Source: Bacillota bacterium
GTDB taxonomy: Bacteria; Bacillota; Clostridia; Lachnospirales; Lachnospiraceae
Length of the DNA: 64,000 nt
Direction of reading: 5' to 3'
Assembly: GCA_023439125.1 (NCBI GenBank)
Contig: JAEXOU010000016.1
Coordinates: 124,001-188,000 of the forward strand
Every line of letters begins with the position of its first letter. Position 1 is the first letter of the stretch. The position numbers and the translations under genes were made by a program. Below the pieces are notes generated by a model. The model was not told where the DNA came from, did not search any database, and saw only the letters and a program-made list of their open reading frames with translations. Of the stretch, positions 17,646-26,049 are shown piece after piece.

Positions 17646-18566
17646 ATGATTAACAAGTTAGTGAAGAAGATTGAAGAAAATAAAGCACCGATTGTAGTAG
17701 GTTTAGATCCGATGTTAGGTTATATACCAGATTGGGTAAAAGAAAAGGCATATTCGGAGTTTGGTGAGACACTAGATGGTGCAGCTGAAGCTATTTGGCA
17801 ATTCAATAAAGCGATTGTTGATGCAACTTATGATATCATCCCAGCTGTAAAACCACAAATTGCGATGTATGAACAATTTGGAATCCCAGGAATAATTGCA
17901 TTCAAAAAAACTGTAGATTACTGTAAAGAAAAAGACCTTGTAGTGATAGGAGATATTAAGCGTGGAGATATCGGCTCTACATCCAGTGCATACGCAACCG
18001 GTCATCTTGGTAAAATAAAGGTTGGTTCAAAGAGCTACTATGGGTTTGATGAAGATTTTGCAACTGTAAATCCATACCTAGGTTCTGATGGTATCTTGCC
18101 ATTTATCGACGTGTGTAAGGAAGAGAAAAAGGGATTGTTTATCTTAGTCAAAACGTCAAACCCATCCTCTGGAGAATTCCAGGATCAACTAGTAGATGGA
18201 ACACCTTTATATGAATTAGTTGGACGAAAGGTGGCTGAATGGGGAGAACTTTGCATGGGAGACCAATATAGCTATATTGGTGCAGTAGTGGGAGCTACTT
18301 ATCCTAAGATGGGTGAAATTCTTCGTAAAATCATGCCAAAAACTTATATACTTGTTCCAGGCTATGGTGCTCAGGGTGGTAAGGCGAGTGATTTAGCACC
18401 ATACTTTAATAAGGATGGTCTTGGTGCAATCGTCAACTCCTCTCGTGGAATTATTGCAGCTTATAAACAACCTGCATATGAGAAATTTGGACCTGAAAGT
18501 TTTGCAGATGCATCCCGTCAAGCTGTTATTGATATGATCGAGGATATTAATGGAGCATTAAAGTAA
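17646..18566 (+). CDS. pyrF: Orotidine-5'-phosphate decarboxylase, long type, 306 aa
   Basis: Final step of UMP synthesis. The catalytic Lys-Asp cluster is in IGDIKRGDIGST, with the substrate loop in VNPYLGSDG and the phosphate-binding segment near VPGYGAQGG. The 306-residue length is that of the longer PyrF subgroup. It directly follows pyrC. The other pyr genes (pyrB, pyrK, pyrD, pyrE) are not in the window. Confidence 0.93.
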   Translation: MINKLVKKIEENKAPIVVGLDPMLGYIPDWVKEKAYSEFGETLDGAAEAIWQFNKAIVDATYDIIPAVKPQIAMYEQFGIPGIIAFKKTVDYCKEKDLVVIGDIKRGDIGSTSSAYATGHLGKIKVGSKSYYGFDEDFATVNPYLGSDGILPFIDVCKEEKKGLFILVKTSNPSSGEFQDQLVDGTPLYELVGRKVAEWGELCMGDQYSYIGAVVGATYPKMGEILRKIMPKTYILVPGYGAQGGKASDLAPYFNKDGLGAIVNSSRGIIAAYKQPAYEKFGPESFADASRQAVIDMIEDINGALK

Positions 18567-18625
18567 GAATATATCATAGCTATTTTGACATGATGCATCG
18601 AAACGATGAGTGTAGGGAGATAATT

Positions 18626-19342
18626 ATGGTTGAGGAAAACGGAAAATGGATTATGGGAGGACATGAAACACTAGAAGAGACTCCATTGAAAAGTAGAGAA
18701 CAAATTCGTGCATACATTCATAAAGTTGGGTTTGTTCCACTATTTCAAAATGAGATACCAGGGTTTTCAATCGAAGAACATAGTTATAAATATGGCTGGT
18801 GGGGAGCTAATCCGGAACTTGATCCTTGGTCTTTTCGTGAGTATATTGCTGGACAAAGTGATATAGCGTATGGAAAGTTTTTCAACCAGAAAGCAGGGTT
18901 TATTACAAAGGAATGGTTACCAATCTTTGCAAGAGTGAGAAGGGATGGGTATGATTTTGATTCCAGATATGAGGATGGGCTAGCAAGTCGAAGGAGTAAG
19001 CTGATTATTGACACTCTAGAACAATATGACTATTTGCCTTCTCATGAGCTAAAAAAACTTGCTGGTTTTGGTAAAGGAGGAGAGAAAGGATTCGATTCTA
19101 CCATCAATCAGCTTCAGATGCAGACTTATATTGTGGCAGCTGGATTTGCTCGAAAGAGGAATAAGCAAGGAGAAGAGTATGGCTGGCCAGGAATGAAAAT
19201 AGCACTAACAGAAAAAATATTTGGCTATGATTATGTTCGGAGTTGTTATTCTATGGAGCTCGAGGTAGCAAAAGAAAAGATTCGAAATCATATGCTTGAA
19301 AACTATGAGATTCCAGCGCAAAAGCTGCTCGATAAGCTATAA
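18626..19342 (+). CDS. AlkZ-like protein, 238 aa
   Basis: ATG 18626 follows TAGGGAG. Two earlier ATGs lack a site. The chain is rich in Trp, Tyr and charged residues (SYKYGWWGANPELDPWSFREY, in part) and includes QMQTYIVAAGFARK, which recalls the winged-helix region of AlkZ/YcaQ DNA glycosylases. Lachnospiraceae proteins of this type are often named AlkZ-related. I infer a nucleic-acid role only from that resemblance. It is shorter than true AlkZ and the catalytic QxQ motif is not clear. Confidence 0.5.
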   Translation: MVEENGKWIMGGHETLEETPLKSREQIRAYIHKVGFVPLFQNEIPGFSIEEHSYKYGWWGANPELDPWSFREYIAGQSDIAYGKFFNQKAGFITKEWLPIFARVRRDGYDFDSRYEDGLASRRSKLIIDTLEQYDYLPSHELKKLAGFGKGGEKGFDSTINQLQMQTYIVAAGFARKRNKQGEEYGWPGMKIALTEKIFGYDYVRSCYSMELEVAKEKIRNHMLENYEIPAQKLLDKL

Positions 19343-19355
19343 GAATAAATCAAAC

Positions 19356-19552
19356 GTCATTTTACAAAAGGGAATGTTATGAGTATGGGATGACAAACAT
19401 AATTTATACGCAACACGCTTTCACTTGAATGAAGCCGTAACGGTAATAAGGGCCTACAATACAGGCCCTAAGTACCGATGACTTCATAACAGTTGCTCCT
19501 AAATTATGTTTGTTATCCCATTTTTAGCAAATCTATTGATGTGCAAAATGGT
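19356..19552 (+). repeat. R1 palindromic element, copy 3
   Basis: Starts 13 bases after a stop codon. GGGATGACAAACATAATTTA pairs with its partner near 19500-19519, GGGCCT/AGGCCC forms the central loop, and the right end TGTGCAAAATG is kept. The left terminal repeat is partly degenerate (GTCATTTTACA). Confidence 0.8.
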
Positions 19553-19591
19553 GAATGAAATTGTAGAAAAGTACTTTTGAATTTTATTTAA

Positions 19592-20218
19592 TTATTTACG
19601 GTACTGATTATGATATTCTTGCATTTTAAGTTCATTTTTGATTCTCAGTTTTCTAGCAACCCAGAATAGAAGAACAAGAAGAAGGATAGGAATGATGAGA
19701 TTCTTATATCTTGTATAATAGGAAAGTGCATGTGTCCAATTTTCACGAAGAAAATATCCAATACCTATCAACAGACAATTCCAGACTGTGATTCCAATGG
19801 AGGAAAAAATTAAAAAAATTGGATAAGGTTGCTCTACCGAACCGGCAATAAAAGCAATATAAGTTCGTATGATTGGAATAACACGACCAATGCAGACAAC
19901 ATAGGAACCGAACTTAGTAAATTTCTCGTAAGAGGAAGTAATACTTTTCTCTGTTTTAGGAAAACGTTTCATGATTTTATGTAAGAGCTTATCACCACCG
20001 AGACGCCCAATGAAGTAGCAAATACTTGTTCCGATAATTCCGGCGAGAGAACTAAGAGCTAATATGATTATGAAGGGAGTTCCTTTTGCGGCAGCAAAGG
20101 CACCTGCAAAGGGAAGTACAAGTTCACTTGAAACTGGGAAACACGCATATTCCAATAGTATAATAATGAACATGGCAGGTATACCATTATCGTAGATAAA
20201 TCTTAATATCGCATCCAT
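19592..20218 (-). CDS. DedA-family membrane protein, 208 aa
   Basis: DedA (VTT/SNARE-associated domain) proteins are polytopic membrane proteins, several of which recycle undecaprenyl phosphate or aminophospholipids across the membrane. The sequence shows the early acidic motif EYACFPVSSELVLPFAG, the re-entrant YFIGRLGGDKLL segment and RVIPIIRTYIAFIAGS with the conserved Arg, plus about five hydrophobic stretches. It is convergent with the AlkZ-like gene and divergent from the CoiA-like gene. Substrate unknown. Confidence 0.88.
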   Translation of the reverse strand: MDAILRFIYDNGIPAMFIIILLEYACFPVSSELVLPFAGAFAAAKGTPFIIILALSSLAGIIGTSICYFIGRLGGDKLLHKIMKRFPKTEKSITSSYEKFTKFGSYVVCIGRVIPIIRTYIAFIAGSVEQPYPIFLIFSSIGITVWNCLLIGIGYFLRENWTHALSYYTRYKNLIIPILLLVLLFWVARKLRIKNELKMQEYHNQYRK

Positions 20219-20345
20219 AAAAACCTCAGAATATCTTAATTATGTAAATATATGATATAAACCTAAAAAAAAGAATCCTAGGATGAATTGTTCAAGGGAA
20301 TAGATGTGATAGAATAAAGGGAGAAATAGTAAAACGGGAGTTTAT

Positions 20346-21347
20346 ATGGAAAATTGTAAGTATGATGGAGTGGAAGTATGCTCCTATGATTTAAAAGATG
20401 AGTGGGGCATTTATCAACAGAATAAGGTAGTGGCGTTAAAACGTGCAGCGACGAATGGGTATTTACGCTGTACGGATTGCGAAGAACGTGTCTATTTAGC
20501 TGCTGGGCTGATTCGAGAGCCGTATTTTGCTCATTATGATGCGAAAAACTGTCCCTATGGAAAAAGTTTAGAATCGGAAGAGTCAAGAATCGGGAAAAGA
20601 TTGATTTATCACTTACTAAAAAACAGCTTTCCAGATGGAGATATTCATGTACGTCATCGATTGGATGAGGGCTTTTACACTAGCTTTTTTGTCATAACAG
20701 AAGAGAATAGCAAGCTAGCGATTGACTATCGCTTAACGCAATTACCGATAAAACAGTTCGATGAACGAAAACAATATTATCTAAGCCATGAGATAATGCC
20801 AGTGTTTTTTCTCGGAGTACGTCAGGATAAGAATTGTGAGCAATTAAATTGGTATCAGCAGTGTGTTCAGGACTTATTTGGATATTGTATTTTCTTTGAT
20901 GCCTTGGCTGGTAAAGTGATTTTTAAAAGAAACTTTGATTATCAGGTTGATCAGTTTCGAAGAAATCAAGTATTTCAAGAAAGTTATCCAATTCAAGAGT
21001 TAAAACTAACCTCAACAGGAGTCTTTAACTGTGACTTTTTGGAGAACTGTCGATTCAAGGAAGAATCAATCAAACATAAGCTACAGGAACAAGCAAATCA
21101 ATACAAAGAGGAGCAATTGCGACAAGAAATATATTACCAACAGCAGATAGCAAAAAATCAGGTAGAAGAGAAAGCAAGACTAACGGAAAATTTGATTAAG
21201 ATTATTCAACGTGTAGATTTTTATGAGACAGAGTTAAAAAGTGGAATACGACGAGATATTCTACTGAATTGTATTGATCTGATTGTTCAAGGTAATATTG
21301 ATTTGGTATCTGAAAAATATATCAATTACATAAATCAATACCAATGA
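20346..21347 (+). CDS. CoiA-like protein, 333 aa
   Basis: The N-terminal ~75 residues hold a zinc-ribbon-like part, LRCTDCEERVYLAAG, followed by REPYFAHYDAKNCPYG, matching the CoiA pattern (C..C, H.AH). The middle has a nuclease-like stretch (DIHVRHRL, LAIDYRL). The C-terminus is helical and rich in Gln/Glu. CoiA proteins support competence or recombination in Firmicutes. No other competence gene is nearby. Start site: GGGAG ten bases upstream. Confidence 0.7.
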   Translation: MENCKYDGVEVCSYDLKDEWGIYQQNKVVALKRAATNGYLRCTDCEERVYLAAGLIREPYFAHYDAKNCPYGKSLESEESRIGKRLIYHLLKNSFPDGDIHVRHRLDEGFYTSFFVITEENSKLAIDYRLTQLPIKQFDERKQYYLSHEIMPVFFLGVRQDKNCEQLNWYQQCVQDLFGYCIFFDALAGKVIFKRNFDYQVDQFRRNQVFQESYPIQELKLTSTGVFNCDFLENCRFKEESIKHKLQEQANQYKEEQLRQEIYYQQQIAKNQVEEKARLTENLIKIIQRVDFYETELKSGIRRDILLNCIDLIVQGNIDLVSEKYINYINQYQ

Positions 21348-21402
21348 TGTCGGGGTCAAAAGTACTTTTCAAGGGGCTGTAGCACTAGCTGAATATTGCA
21401 TA

Positions 21403-21516
21403 AAAGAATGAAGGGCGATGGTATTTTTCGGAGTGCCTTACAAGTCCCCACACGCACTTTGTGGGGCTTGTGAGCGTAGCGCGCCGAAGAAAATATACCA
21501 TCGCCCTTCATTCTTT
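21403..21516. repeat. R2 hairpin, copy 2
   Basis: Arms AAAGAATGAAGGGCGATGGTA and complement (21403 and 21491 onward) enclose the same core as copy 1, with one extra C-G pair in its inner hairpin (ACAAGTCCCCACA/TGTGGGGCTTGT). It lies about 20 bases beyond the stop of the minus-strand gene at 21538 and may also terminate it. Confidence 0.85.
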
Positions 21517-21537
21517 CTTTTATACTCTCGCGAAACT

Positions 21538-21822
21538 TTATTTTTTCTTATTTGACTTTTTATTCATCATATTTTTCATCATCTCAGCTTGTGTACGTTG
21601 AGCTGGGGACATTCTTGACATTAGTATATCTGTAATTAAGTTCGTCTCCTCTTGTGTAAAGGTTAAGTTCATAGCCTTCAATTTGGCATTCGCCGTTGCA
21701 ACACTTTTCATTGCTTTATCCATTGGCTTTCCTTCAGTTTCTTTGATAAACTCCAACATAATTGCTTTTTTTGCTGGGTCCATTTTCTGTAAGGAAGGAT
21801 GATTTAACCATTGAGTGTCCAT
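21538..21822 (-). CDS. Hypothetical basic protein, 94 aa
   Basis: A small helical protein with Met-rich C-terminal segments (MSRMSPAQRTQAEMMKNMMN) ending in a Lys/Asn tail. GTGAGG precedes the ATG. It is 21 bases downstream of the Asn-rich gene on the same strand, so they are likely one operon. Related Met/Gln wording in both suggests a shared role. Not recognised. Confidence 0.65.
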   Translation of the reverse strand: MDTQWLNHPSLQKMDPAKKAIMLEFIKETEGKPMDKAMKSVATANAKLKAMNLTFTQEETNLITDILMSRMSPAQRTQAEMMKNMMNKKSNKKK

Positions 21823-21843
21823 AGCTTTACCTCACTTCTATTT

Positions 21844-22890
21844 TTATTTATTTAGCATTCCAGATTCCATGATAATTTTCATAGCTTCGAATGTGTTCTT
21901 TTGATCAGGTGGGATCAAGGATGATAGCATATCTAACATTTGCATATTATTGTTTGCATTACTATTACTTGAATTAGGATTTCTCTCGCTATTGTCGAAA
22001 GTGTCATTATTTGAATTGCTATTATTCGAGTAATTCGAACTACTGTTATCCGTATTGTAATTCGTATTTTCATCGATATAATCGTCGTTATCAAAAGTTC
22101 GTGAAGAGTATGAAGTATTGCTGTCTTCGTATTCTTGTGGAGTATTACTATGTCGGTAACTCATATTCTGACTATTCCAATAGGTATCTTCGTTATGATT
22201 CTCTGAGTTATCTGTATGATTTGAGTTATTTGAATTCGCTTTTGTATTCATATTTTCCATCTCATCCGATGATTGATTATAACTTGAGCTATCACTTGAA
22301 TTTGCTGTAGGATTGGAATTCGCTTGTGAATTCATCATTTGGCTCATCATCATAGCCATATTCATTGCTTGGCTCATATCTCCAGACATATTCATTGCTT
22401 GGCTCATATCTCCAAACATATTCGAAAATGGATTCATATTGTTTGTAAAATTTCCAGAGGAATCAGTACCATTCATTGAATTCATCATCGACATCATATT
22501 AGTCATTGTCTGATACATGTTAAAGATACGTTGTATATTAAATATGTTCATAATCTGATCAATCATTGTTCCTTCTCTAGAAGTACAGAAAGGACGAATA
22601 CTACGTAAGAGCGCTTCTGAATCAATCGTTGAATGAGCTTGTGCGAGATTCGCCATACTTACTGTACCTTTCCCAGATGTGAAACTACGAAAGAGATTAG
22701 GAAATCCTTGTTGGCGAATGTTTTGTATAGTTTCAAAGAAATCCGTTATATGAACAATACTTTCCAACATTTGTTTTGAATCCAAATCGAGATAGGGTGA
22801 GGCTGCTTGCAGAATTTGTGCGGAACGACTTAGCAGTGGAGATGATGTTTCATTCTCTTTTGTTTGATTCTTTGATTCATCCATTGCCAA
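21844..22890 (-). CDS. Asn/Ser/Met-rich low-complexity protein, 348 aa
   Basis: Residues 1-135 are an ordered-looking helical domain (SRSAQILQAASPYLD, HITDFFETIQNI). A Met/Asn-rich stretch follows with a direct repeat of GDMSQAMNM, then about 120 residues dominated by Asn, Ser, Asp and Tyr. A short helical end closes the chain (MLDMLSSLIPPDQKNTFEAMK), which resembles the start. No signal peptide or membrane helix. It could be a spore-associated or scaffold protein. This is a guess from composition. The ORF on the opposite strand is a shadow of the low-complexity region. Confidence 0.7.
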   Translation of the reverse strand: MAMDESKNQTKENETSSPLLSRSAQILQAASPYLDLDSKQMLESIVHITDFFETIQNIRQQGFPNLFRSFTSGKGTVSMANLAQAHSTIDSEALLRSIRPFCTSREGTMIDQIMNIFNIQRIFNMYQTMTNMMSMMNSMNGTDSSGNFTNNMNPFSNMFGDMSQAMNMSGDMSQAMNMAMMMSQMMNSQANSNPTANSSDSSSYNQSSDEMENMNTKANSNNSNHTDNSENHNEDTYWNSQNMSYRHSNTPQEYEDSNTSYSSRTFDNDDYIDENTNYNTDNSSSNYSNNSNSNNDTFDNSERNPNSSNSNANNNMQMLDMLSSLIPPDQKNTFEAMKIIMESGMLNK

Positions 22891-22997
22891 TCCTCCCCCT
22901 TTACTTTGATCTTCTAGTGTAACAAATAACTTTTTATTAATATATTCAAAAGAGGCAGAATATAGACCAATTGAAGGACATGGAACAAAAGTGTGCT

Positions 22998-23030
22998 AAA
23001 AAACGCTGTTGCGAATTTTGCAACAGCGTT
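22998..23030 (-). terminator. Intrinsic terminator of luxS
   Basis: On the minus strand AACGCTGTTGC pairs with GCAACAGCGTT, followed by TTTTTT. It lies about 40 bases after the luxS stop. Confidence 0.85.
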
Positions 23031-23068
23031 GGGATAAATCTAGGTTATTAAAACAAACCTGAATACAT

Positions 23069-23551
23069 TTAATCAGCTGGATATCTAAGATGATCAGGTG
23101 TAATATCAGTTAAAACTTCATTAAGAAAACGGTTAGCTAAATACTTAGCCATTGGTAGATTCATATCTAAATAATTGCCACAGTGGATTGCAGCAGCCCC
23201 AGGTACTTCTCCTTCGAAGTCTCGTATAAATTCAAACATACCAATGAGTAGTGGAAGTATATCTTCAGAAGTATAGTCACCGGCTAGTAGGAGATAAAAT
23301 CCCGTACGACAACCCATAGGTCCGAAATATACAATATGAGAACCGAATTTTTCGTGGTTTCTTAAGTAAGTGGCAGCTAAATGTTCAATTGTATGAATTT
23401 CTGCGGTGTTCATAACTGGTTCAAAATTGGGACGAGTCATTCGAATATCAAACGTTGTAATGACTTCTTCTCCAACTGGATCCTTTCTCGATACATAAAT
23501 ACCTGGTAGTAATCTTAAATGGTCAATTGTAAAACTTGCGATTGGTTTCAT
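23069..23551 (-). CDS. luxS: S-ribosylhomocysteine lyase LuxS, 160 aa
   Basis: Cleaves S-ribosylhomocysteine to homocysteine and the autoinducer-2 precursor DPD. The metal motif HTIEH, the catalytic Cys in GPMGCRTGFYL and AAAIHCGNY are all present, and the length is normal. The nearest AGGAGG lies 27 bases before the ATG, separated by a GGGAG...CTCCC hairpin that could bring it to working distance. No pfs gene is adjacent. Confidence 0.95.
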   Translation of the reverse strand: MKPIASFTIDHLRLLPGIYVSRKDPVGEEVITTFDIRMTRPNFEPVMNTAEIHTIEHLAATYLRNHEKFGSHIVYFGPMGCRTGFYLLLAGDYTSEDILPLLIGMFEFIRDFEGEVPGAAAIHCGNYLDMNLPMAKYLANRFLNEVLTDITPDHLRYPAD

Positions 23552-23554
23552 ATG

Positions 23555-23582
23555 ATAAATGGGAGAGAATACTCCCTACCTC
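23555..23582 (-). promoter_or_regulatory. luxS translation start region with hairpin between ribosome site and ATG
   Basis: Minus strand: AAGGAGG, then GGGAG-tattct-CTCCC, then 11 bases to ATG. Either the stem bridges an otherwise too-long spacing, or the ribosome uses a weaker site. Confidence 0.4.
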
Positions 23583-23831
23583 CTTATATTTCAATTTATT
23601 ACCCAAAAGTGGTGCTTCTAAAATTCTTCATTCTATTACATAGAGAATTGTAATAATGATATTTGTATTATATCATATTTATACTTGTTTAAACAAGATT
23701 CATCCCTTGAAAGCTTCATCTTACTACAATAATAAAATAAGAGAAACGTAGGATAAGGTAGATTTTTGCGAAATAATAGTTTATAATCAACAATATTAAC
23801 TTACTAATAATGAAAAGAGATGAGGTAAGCT

Positions 23832-24446
23832 ATGATTAAAAATATTATTTTTGATATTGGCCAGGTATTAGCACATTTTCGCTGGCGTGAGTATATCGAA
23901 GAATTGGGTTTTAGTAAAGAAATTAATGAAAGATTAGCAAATGCAACGGTTTTATCTGTTAATTGGAATGAAGTTGATCGTGGTGTAAAAACACCAACGG
24001 AGTTTATTGAACTTTGTATTAGTGTGGACCCAGAGATTGAACAACAGATACGTAAATTTTTTGAGGATACAAGTAATATTGTTGTGGAATTTGATTATTC
24101 AAAAGATTGGTTGTTAGAATTAAAGAAACAAGGATATCATATCTACATACTTTCAAATTATGGAGAGATTAATTATACTCATGTGAAAGATAAATTTACT
24201 TTCTTACAGTATGTCGATGGCGCAGTTATATCCTATCAGGAAAAATGTATTAAGCCAGAAAAGAGAATTTATGAAATTTTATTGAATCGTTATCAATTAA
24301 ATGCAGACGAATGTGTATTTATCGATGATTTAAAGGCGAATGTATTAGGAGCACAAGAGTTTGGTATTCATACGATTCAGTTTCACAATATGGAACAAGC
24401 AAAGAAAGAGTTAGGAGTTTTGATTGATGGAGAGCATAATATTTGA
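23832..24446 (+). CDS. HAD-superfamily phosphatase, 204 aa
   Basis: A subclass IA HAD hydrolase. Motif I is FDIGQVL (nucleophile Asp, with Gly at the usual second Asp, as in the YihX sugar-phosphatase group). Motif II is ILSNYG, motif III CIKPEKRIYE, motif IV FIDDLKANVLGA. GATGAGG precedes the ATG. It overlaps the next HAD gene by about 20 bases, so the pair is translationally coupled. Substrate unknown, probably a small sugar phosphate. Confidence 0.85.
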   Translation: MIKNIIFDIGQVLAHFRWREYIEELGFSKEINERLANATVLSVNWNEVDRGVKTPTEFIELCISVDPEIEQQIRKFFEDTSNIVVEFDYSKDWLLELKKQGYHIYILSNYGEINYTHVKDKFTFLQYVDGAVISYQEKCIKPEKRIYEILLNRYQLNADECVFIDDLKANVLGAQEFGIHTIQFHNMEQAKKELGVLIDGEHNI

Positions 24447-25056
24447 TTTAGATGGAACGCTTTGGGATTCTACCGAAGGAGCAGCTATTGTATGGAAAGA
24501 GATTGCAAGTAAAAATCCTGCAATCAAAGATGAAGTCACTGGTCCTAAGTTAAAGAAACTATATGGTCTTCCATTGGAGGAAATCGCAACAGGACTATTT
24601 AAGAGCGTTTCCAAAGCAGTTGCAATTCAGACGATGGAAGAGTGTGTTGTGGCACAATGTCCATATCTTGCAAGTCATGGAGGCGTTTTACTAGGTAAGA
24701 TAGAAGAGACGCTAAAGATTCTTTCAAAGAAATATAAATTAATGATTGTGAGCAATTGTAAGAGTGGCTATATTGAAGCATTTTTAGAGGCTCATCAGTT
24801 AGGACAGTATTTTATTGATCATGAATGTCCAGGTGGAACAGGATTACTAAAAGCTGACAATATTCGTCTTGTGATGGAACGTAATCAGATTCAAGATGCA
24901 ATTTATGTAGGCGATACCGAGGGGGATGAGGTTGCTGCACATCAAGCAGGACTACAATTCATTTATGCACGGTATGGATTTGGTGAGGCTAAGAATTATG
25001 AGTATGTAATCGATTCGTTTGAAGAATTAATCTCCCTAATGGAAAATATAAATTAG
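24427..25056 (+). CDS. HAD-superfamily phosphatase (Gph-like), 209 aa
   Basis: Motif I FDLDGTLWDS, motif II VSNCKSGY, Lys in GLLKADNI, and motif IV YVGDTEGDEVAAHQAG make a complete HAD active site of the phosphoglycolate-phosphatase type. ATG 24427 follows AGGAG inside the end of the previous gene. A 2-hydroxyacid dehydrogenase follows, so a role in 2-carbon or glycerate metabolism is possible but unproven. Confidence 0.85.
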   Translation: MESIIFDLDGTLWDSTEGAAIVWKEIASKNPAIKDEVTGPKLKKLYGLPLEEIATGLFKSVSKAVAIQTMEECVVAQCPYLASHGGVLLGKIEETLKILSKKYKLMIVSNCKSGYIEAFLEAHQLGQYFIDHECPGGTGLLKADNIRLVMERNQIQDAIYVGDTEGDEVAAHQAGLQFIYARYGFGEAKNYEYVIDSFEELISLMENIN

Positions 25057-25084
25057 ACAAGAAAGCTAAGATACGGAGGACACT

Positions 25085-26044
25085 ATGAAAATTGTAATTA
25101 TGGAAGCAAATACGCTAGGTAATGATGTTGATTTGAGTGTATTTAACCAATTAGGGCAAGTAGTAGTATATGGGGAATCCAATCAGGCTGAGAATGCAAA
25201 GCGTATTGAAGATGCAGATGTCGTGATTGTAAACAAGATACCGATGAACGCTGGTATTTTAGATACAGCAAAGAATCTAAAATTAATTTGCCTAACAGCA
25301 ACAGGAACGAATAACGTTGATTTTGAGTATACGAATGCGAGAAACATTACAGTGACAAACGTAAAAGGGTATTCCACACAATCTGTTGTTCAACACACAT
25401 TTGCTTTATTGTTCTATGTTTACGAAAAACTAAGTTACTATGATACTTATGTTAAGTCAGGGGAATATACAAGAAGTGATATCTTTAGTAATTTTGATAT
25501 GAAGTTTCATGAACTTGCAGGAAAGACTTGGGGAATTGTAGGACTTGGAGAAATCGGACGTGGTGTCGCTGCGATTGCTAAGCTTTTTGGTTGTGAGGTT
25601 ATCTATTATTCAACTTCTGGTAAAAATAATAATTCGGATTATAAACAAGTAGATTTTGATACTCTGTTAGCTACTTCAGATATTGTTTCCATTCATGCTC
25701 CATTAAATCAAGCAACAAAAGATTTATTTAACGAAACAACGATTCATAAAATGAAAAAAGAAGCAATCTTACTTAACCTAGGACGTGGACCAATCGTTAA
25801 TCAGGACGCGTTGGCAGACGCACTATTATCAAATAAGATTGCAGGTGCAGGACTTGATGTTCTTACGGTAGAACCAATGGCAGCAGATAATCCATTGCTC
25901 AAGGTTCAAGATCGTACTAAACTAATCATTACTCCTCATATTGCATGGGCAACTGTGGAAGCCCGTCAAAGATGCGCAGATGAAGTTTATCTGAATCTAA
26001 AAGCGTTCTTGAATCATGAAGAACGTAATGTAGTGCGTGCATAG
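25085..26044 (+). CDS. D-2-hydroxyacid dehydrogenase, glycerate dehydrogenase-like, 319 aa
   Basis: NAD-dependent reduction of a 2-keto acid such as hydroxypyruvate. The Rossmann site is GLGEIGRGVAA. Catalytic Arg is in NLGRGPIVN, Glu in LTVEPMA, and His in TPHIAWAT. The N-terminus MKIVIMEANTLGND is like glycerate dehydrogenases of Clostridia. GGAGG precedes the ATG. Its stop lies five bases from the convergent catalase stop. Confidence 0.88.
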   Translation: MKIVIMEANTLGNDVDLSVFNQLGQVVVYGESNQAENAKRIEDADVVIVNKIPMNAGILDTAKNLKLICLTATGTNNVDFEYTNARNITVTNVKGYSTQSVVQHTFALLFYVYEKLSYYDTYVKSGEYTRSDIFSNFDMKFHELAGKTWGIVGLGEIGRGVAAIAKLFGCEVIYYSTSGKNNNSDYKQVDFDTLLATSDIVSIHAPLNQATKDLFNETTIHKMKKEAILLNLGRGPIVNQDALADALLSNKIAGAGLDVLTVEPMAADNPLLKVQDRTKLIITPHIAWATVEARQRCADEVYLNLKAFLNHEERNVVRA

Positions 26045-26049
26045 CACAT

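Noticed and set aside
22011..22310. Plus-strand Tyr/Ser-rich ORF
   Set aside because: Shadow of the Asn/Ser-rich low-complexity region on the minus strand.
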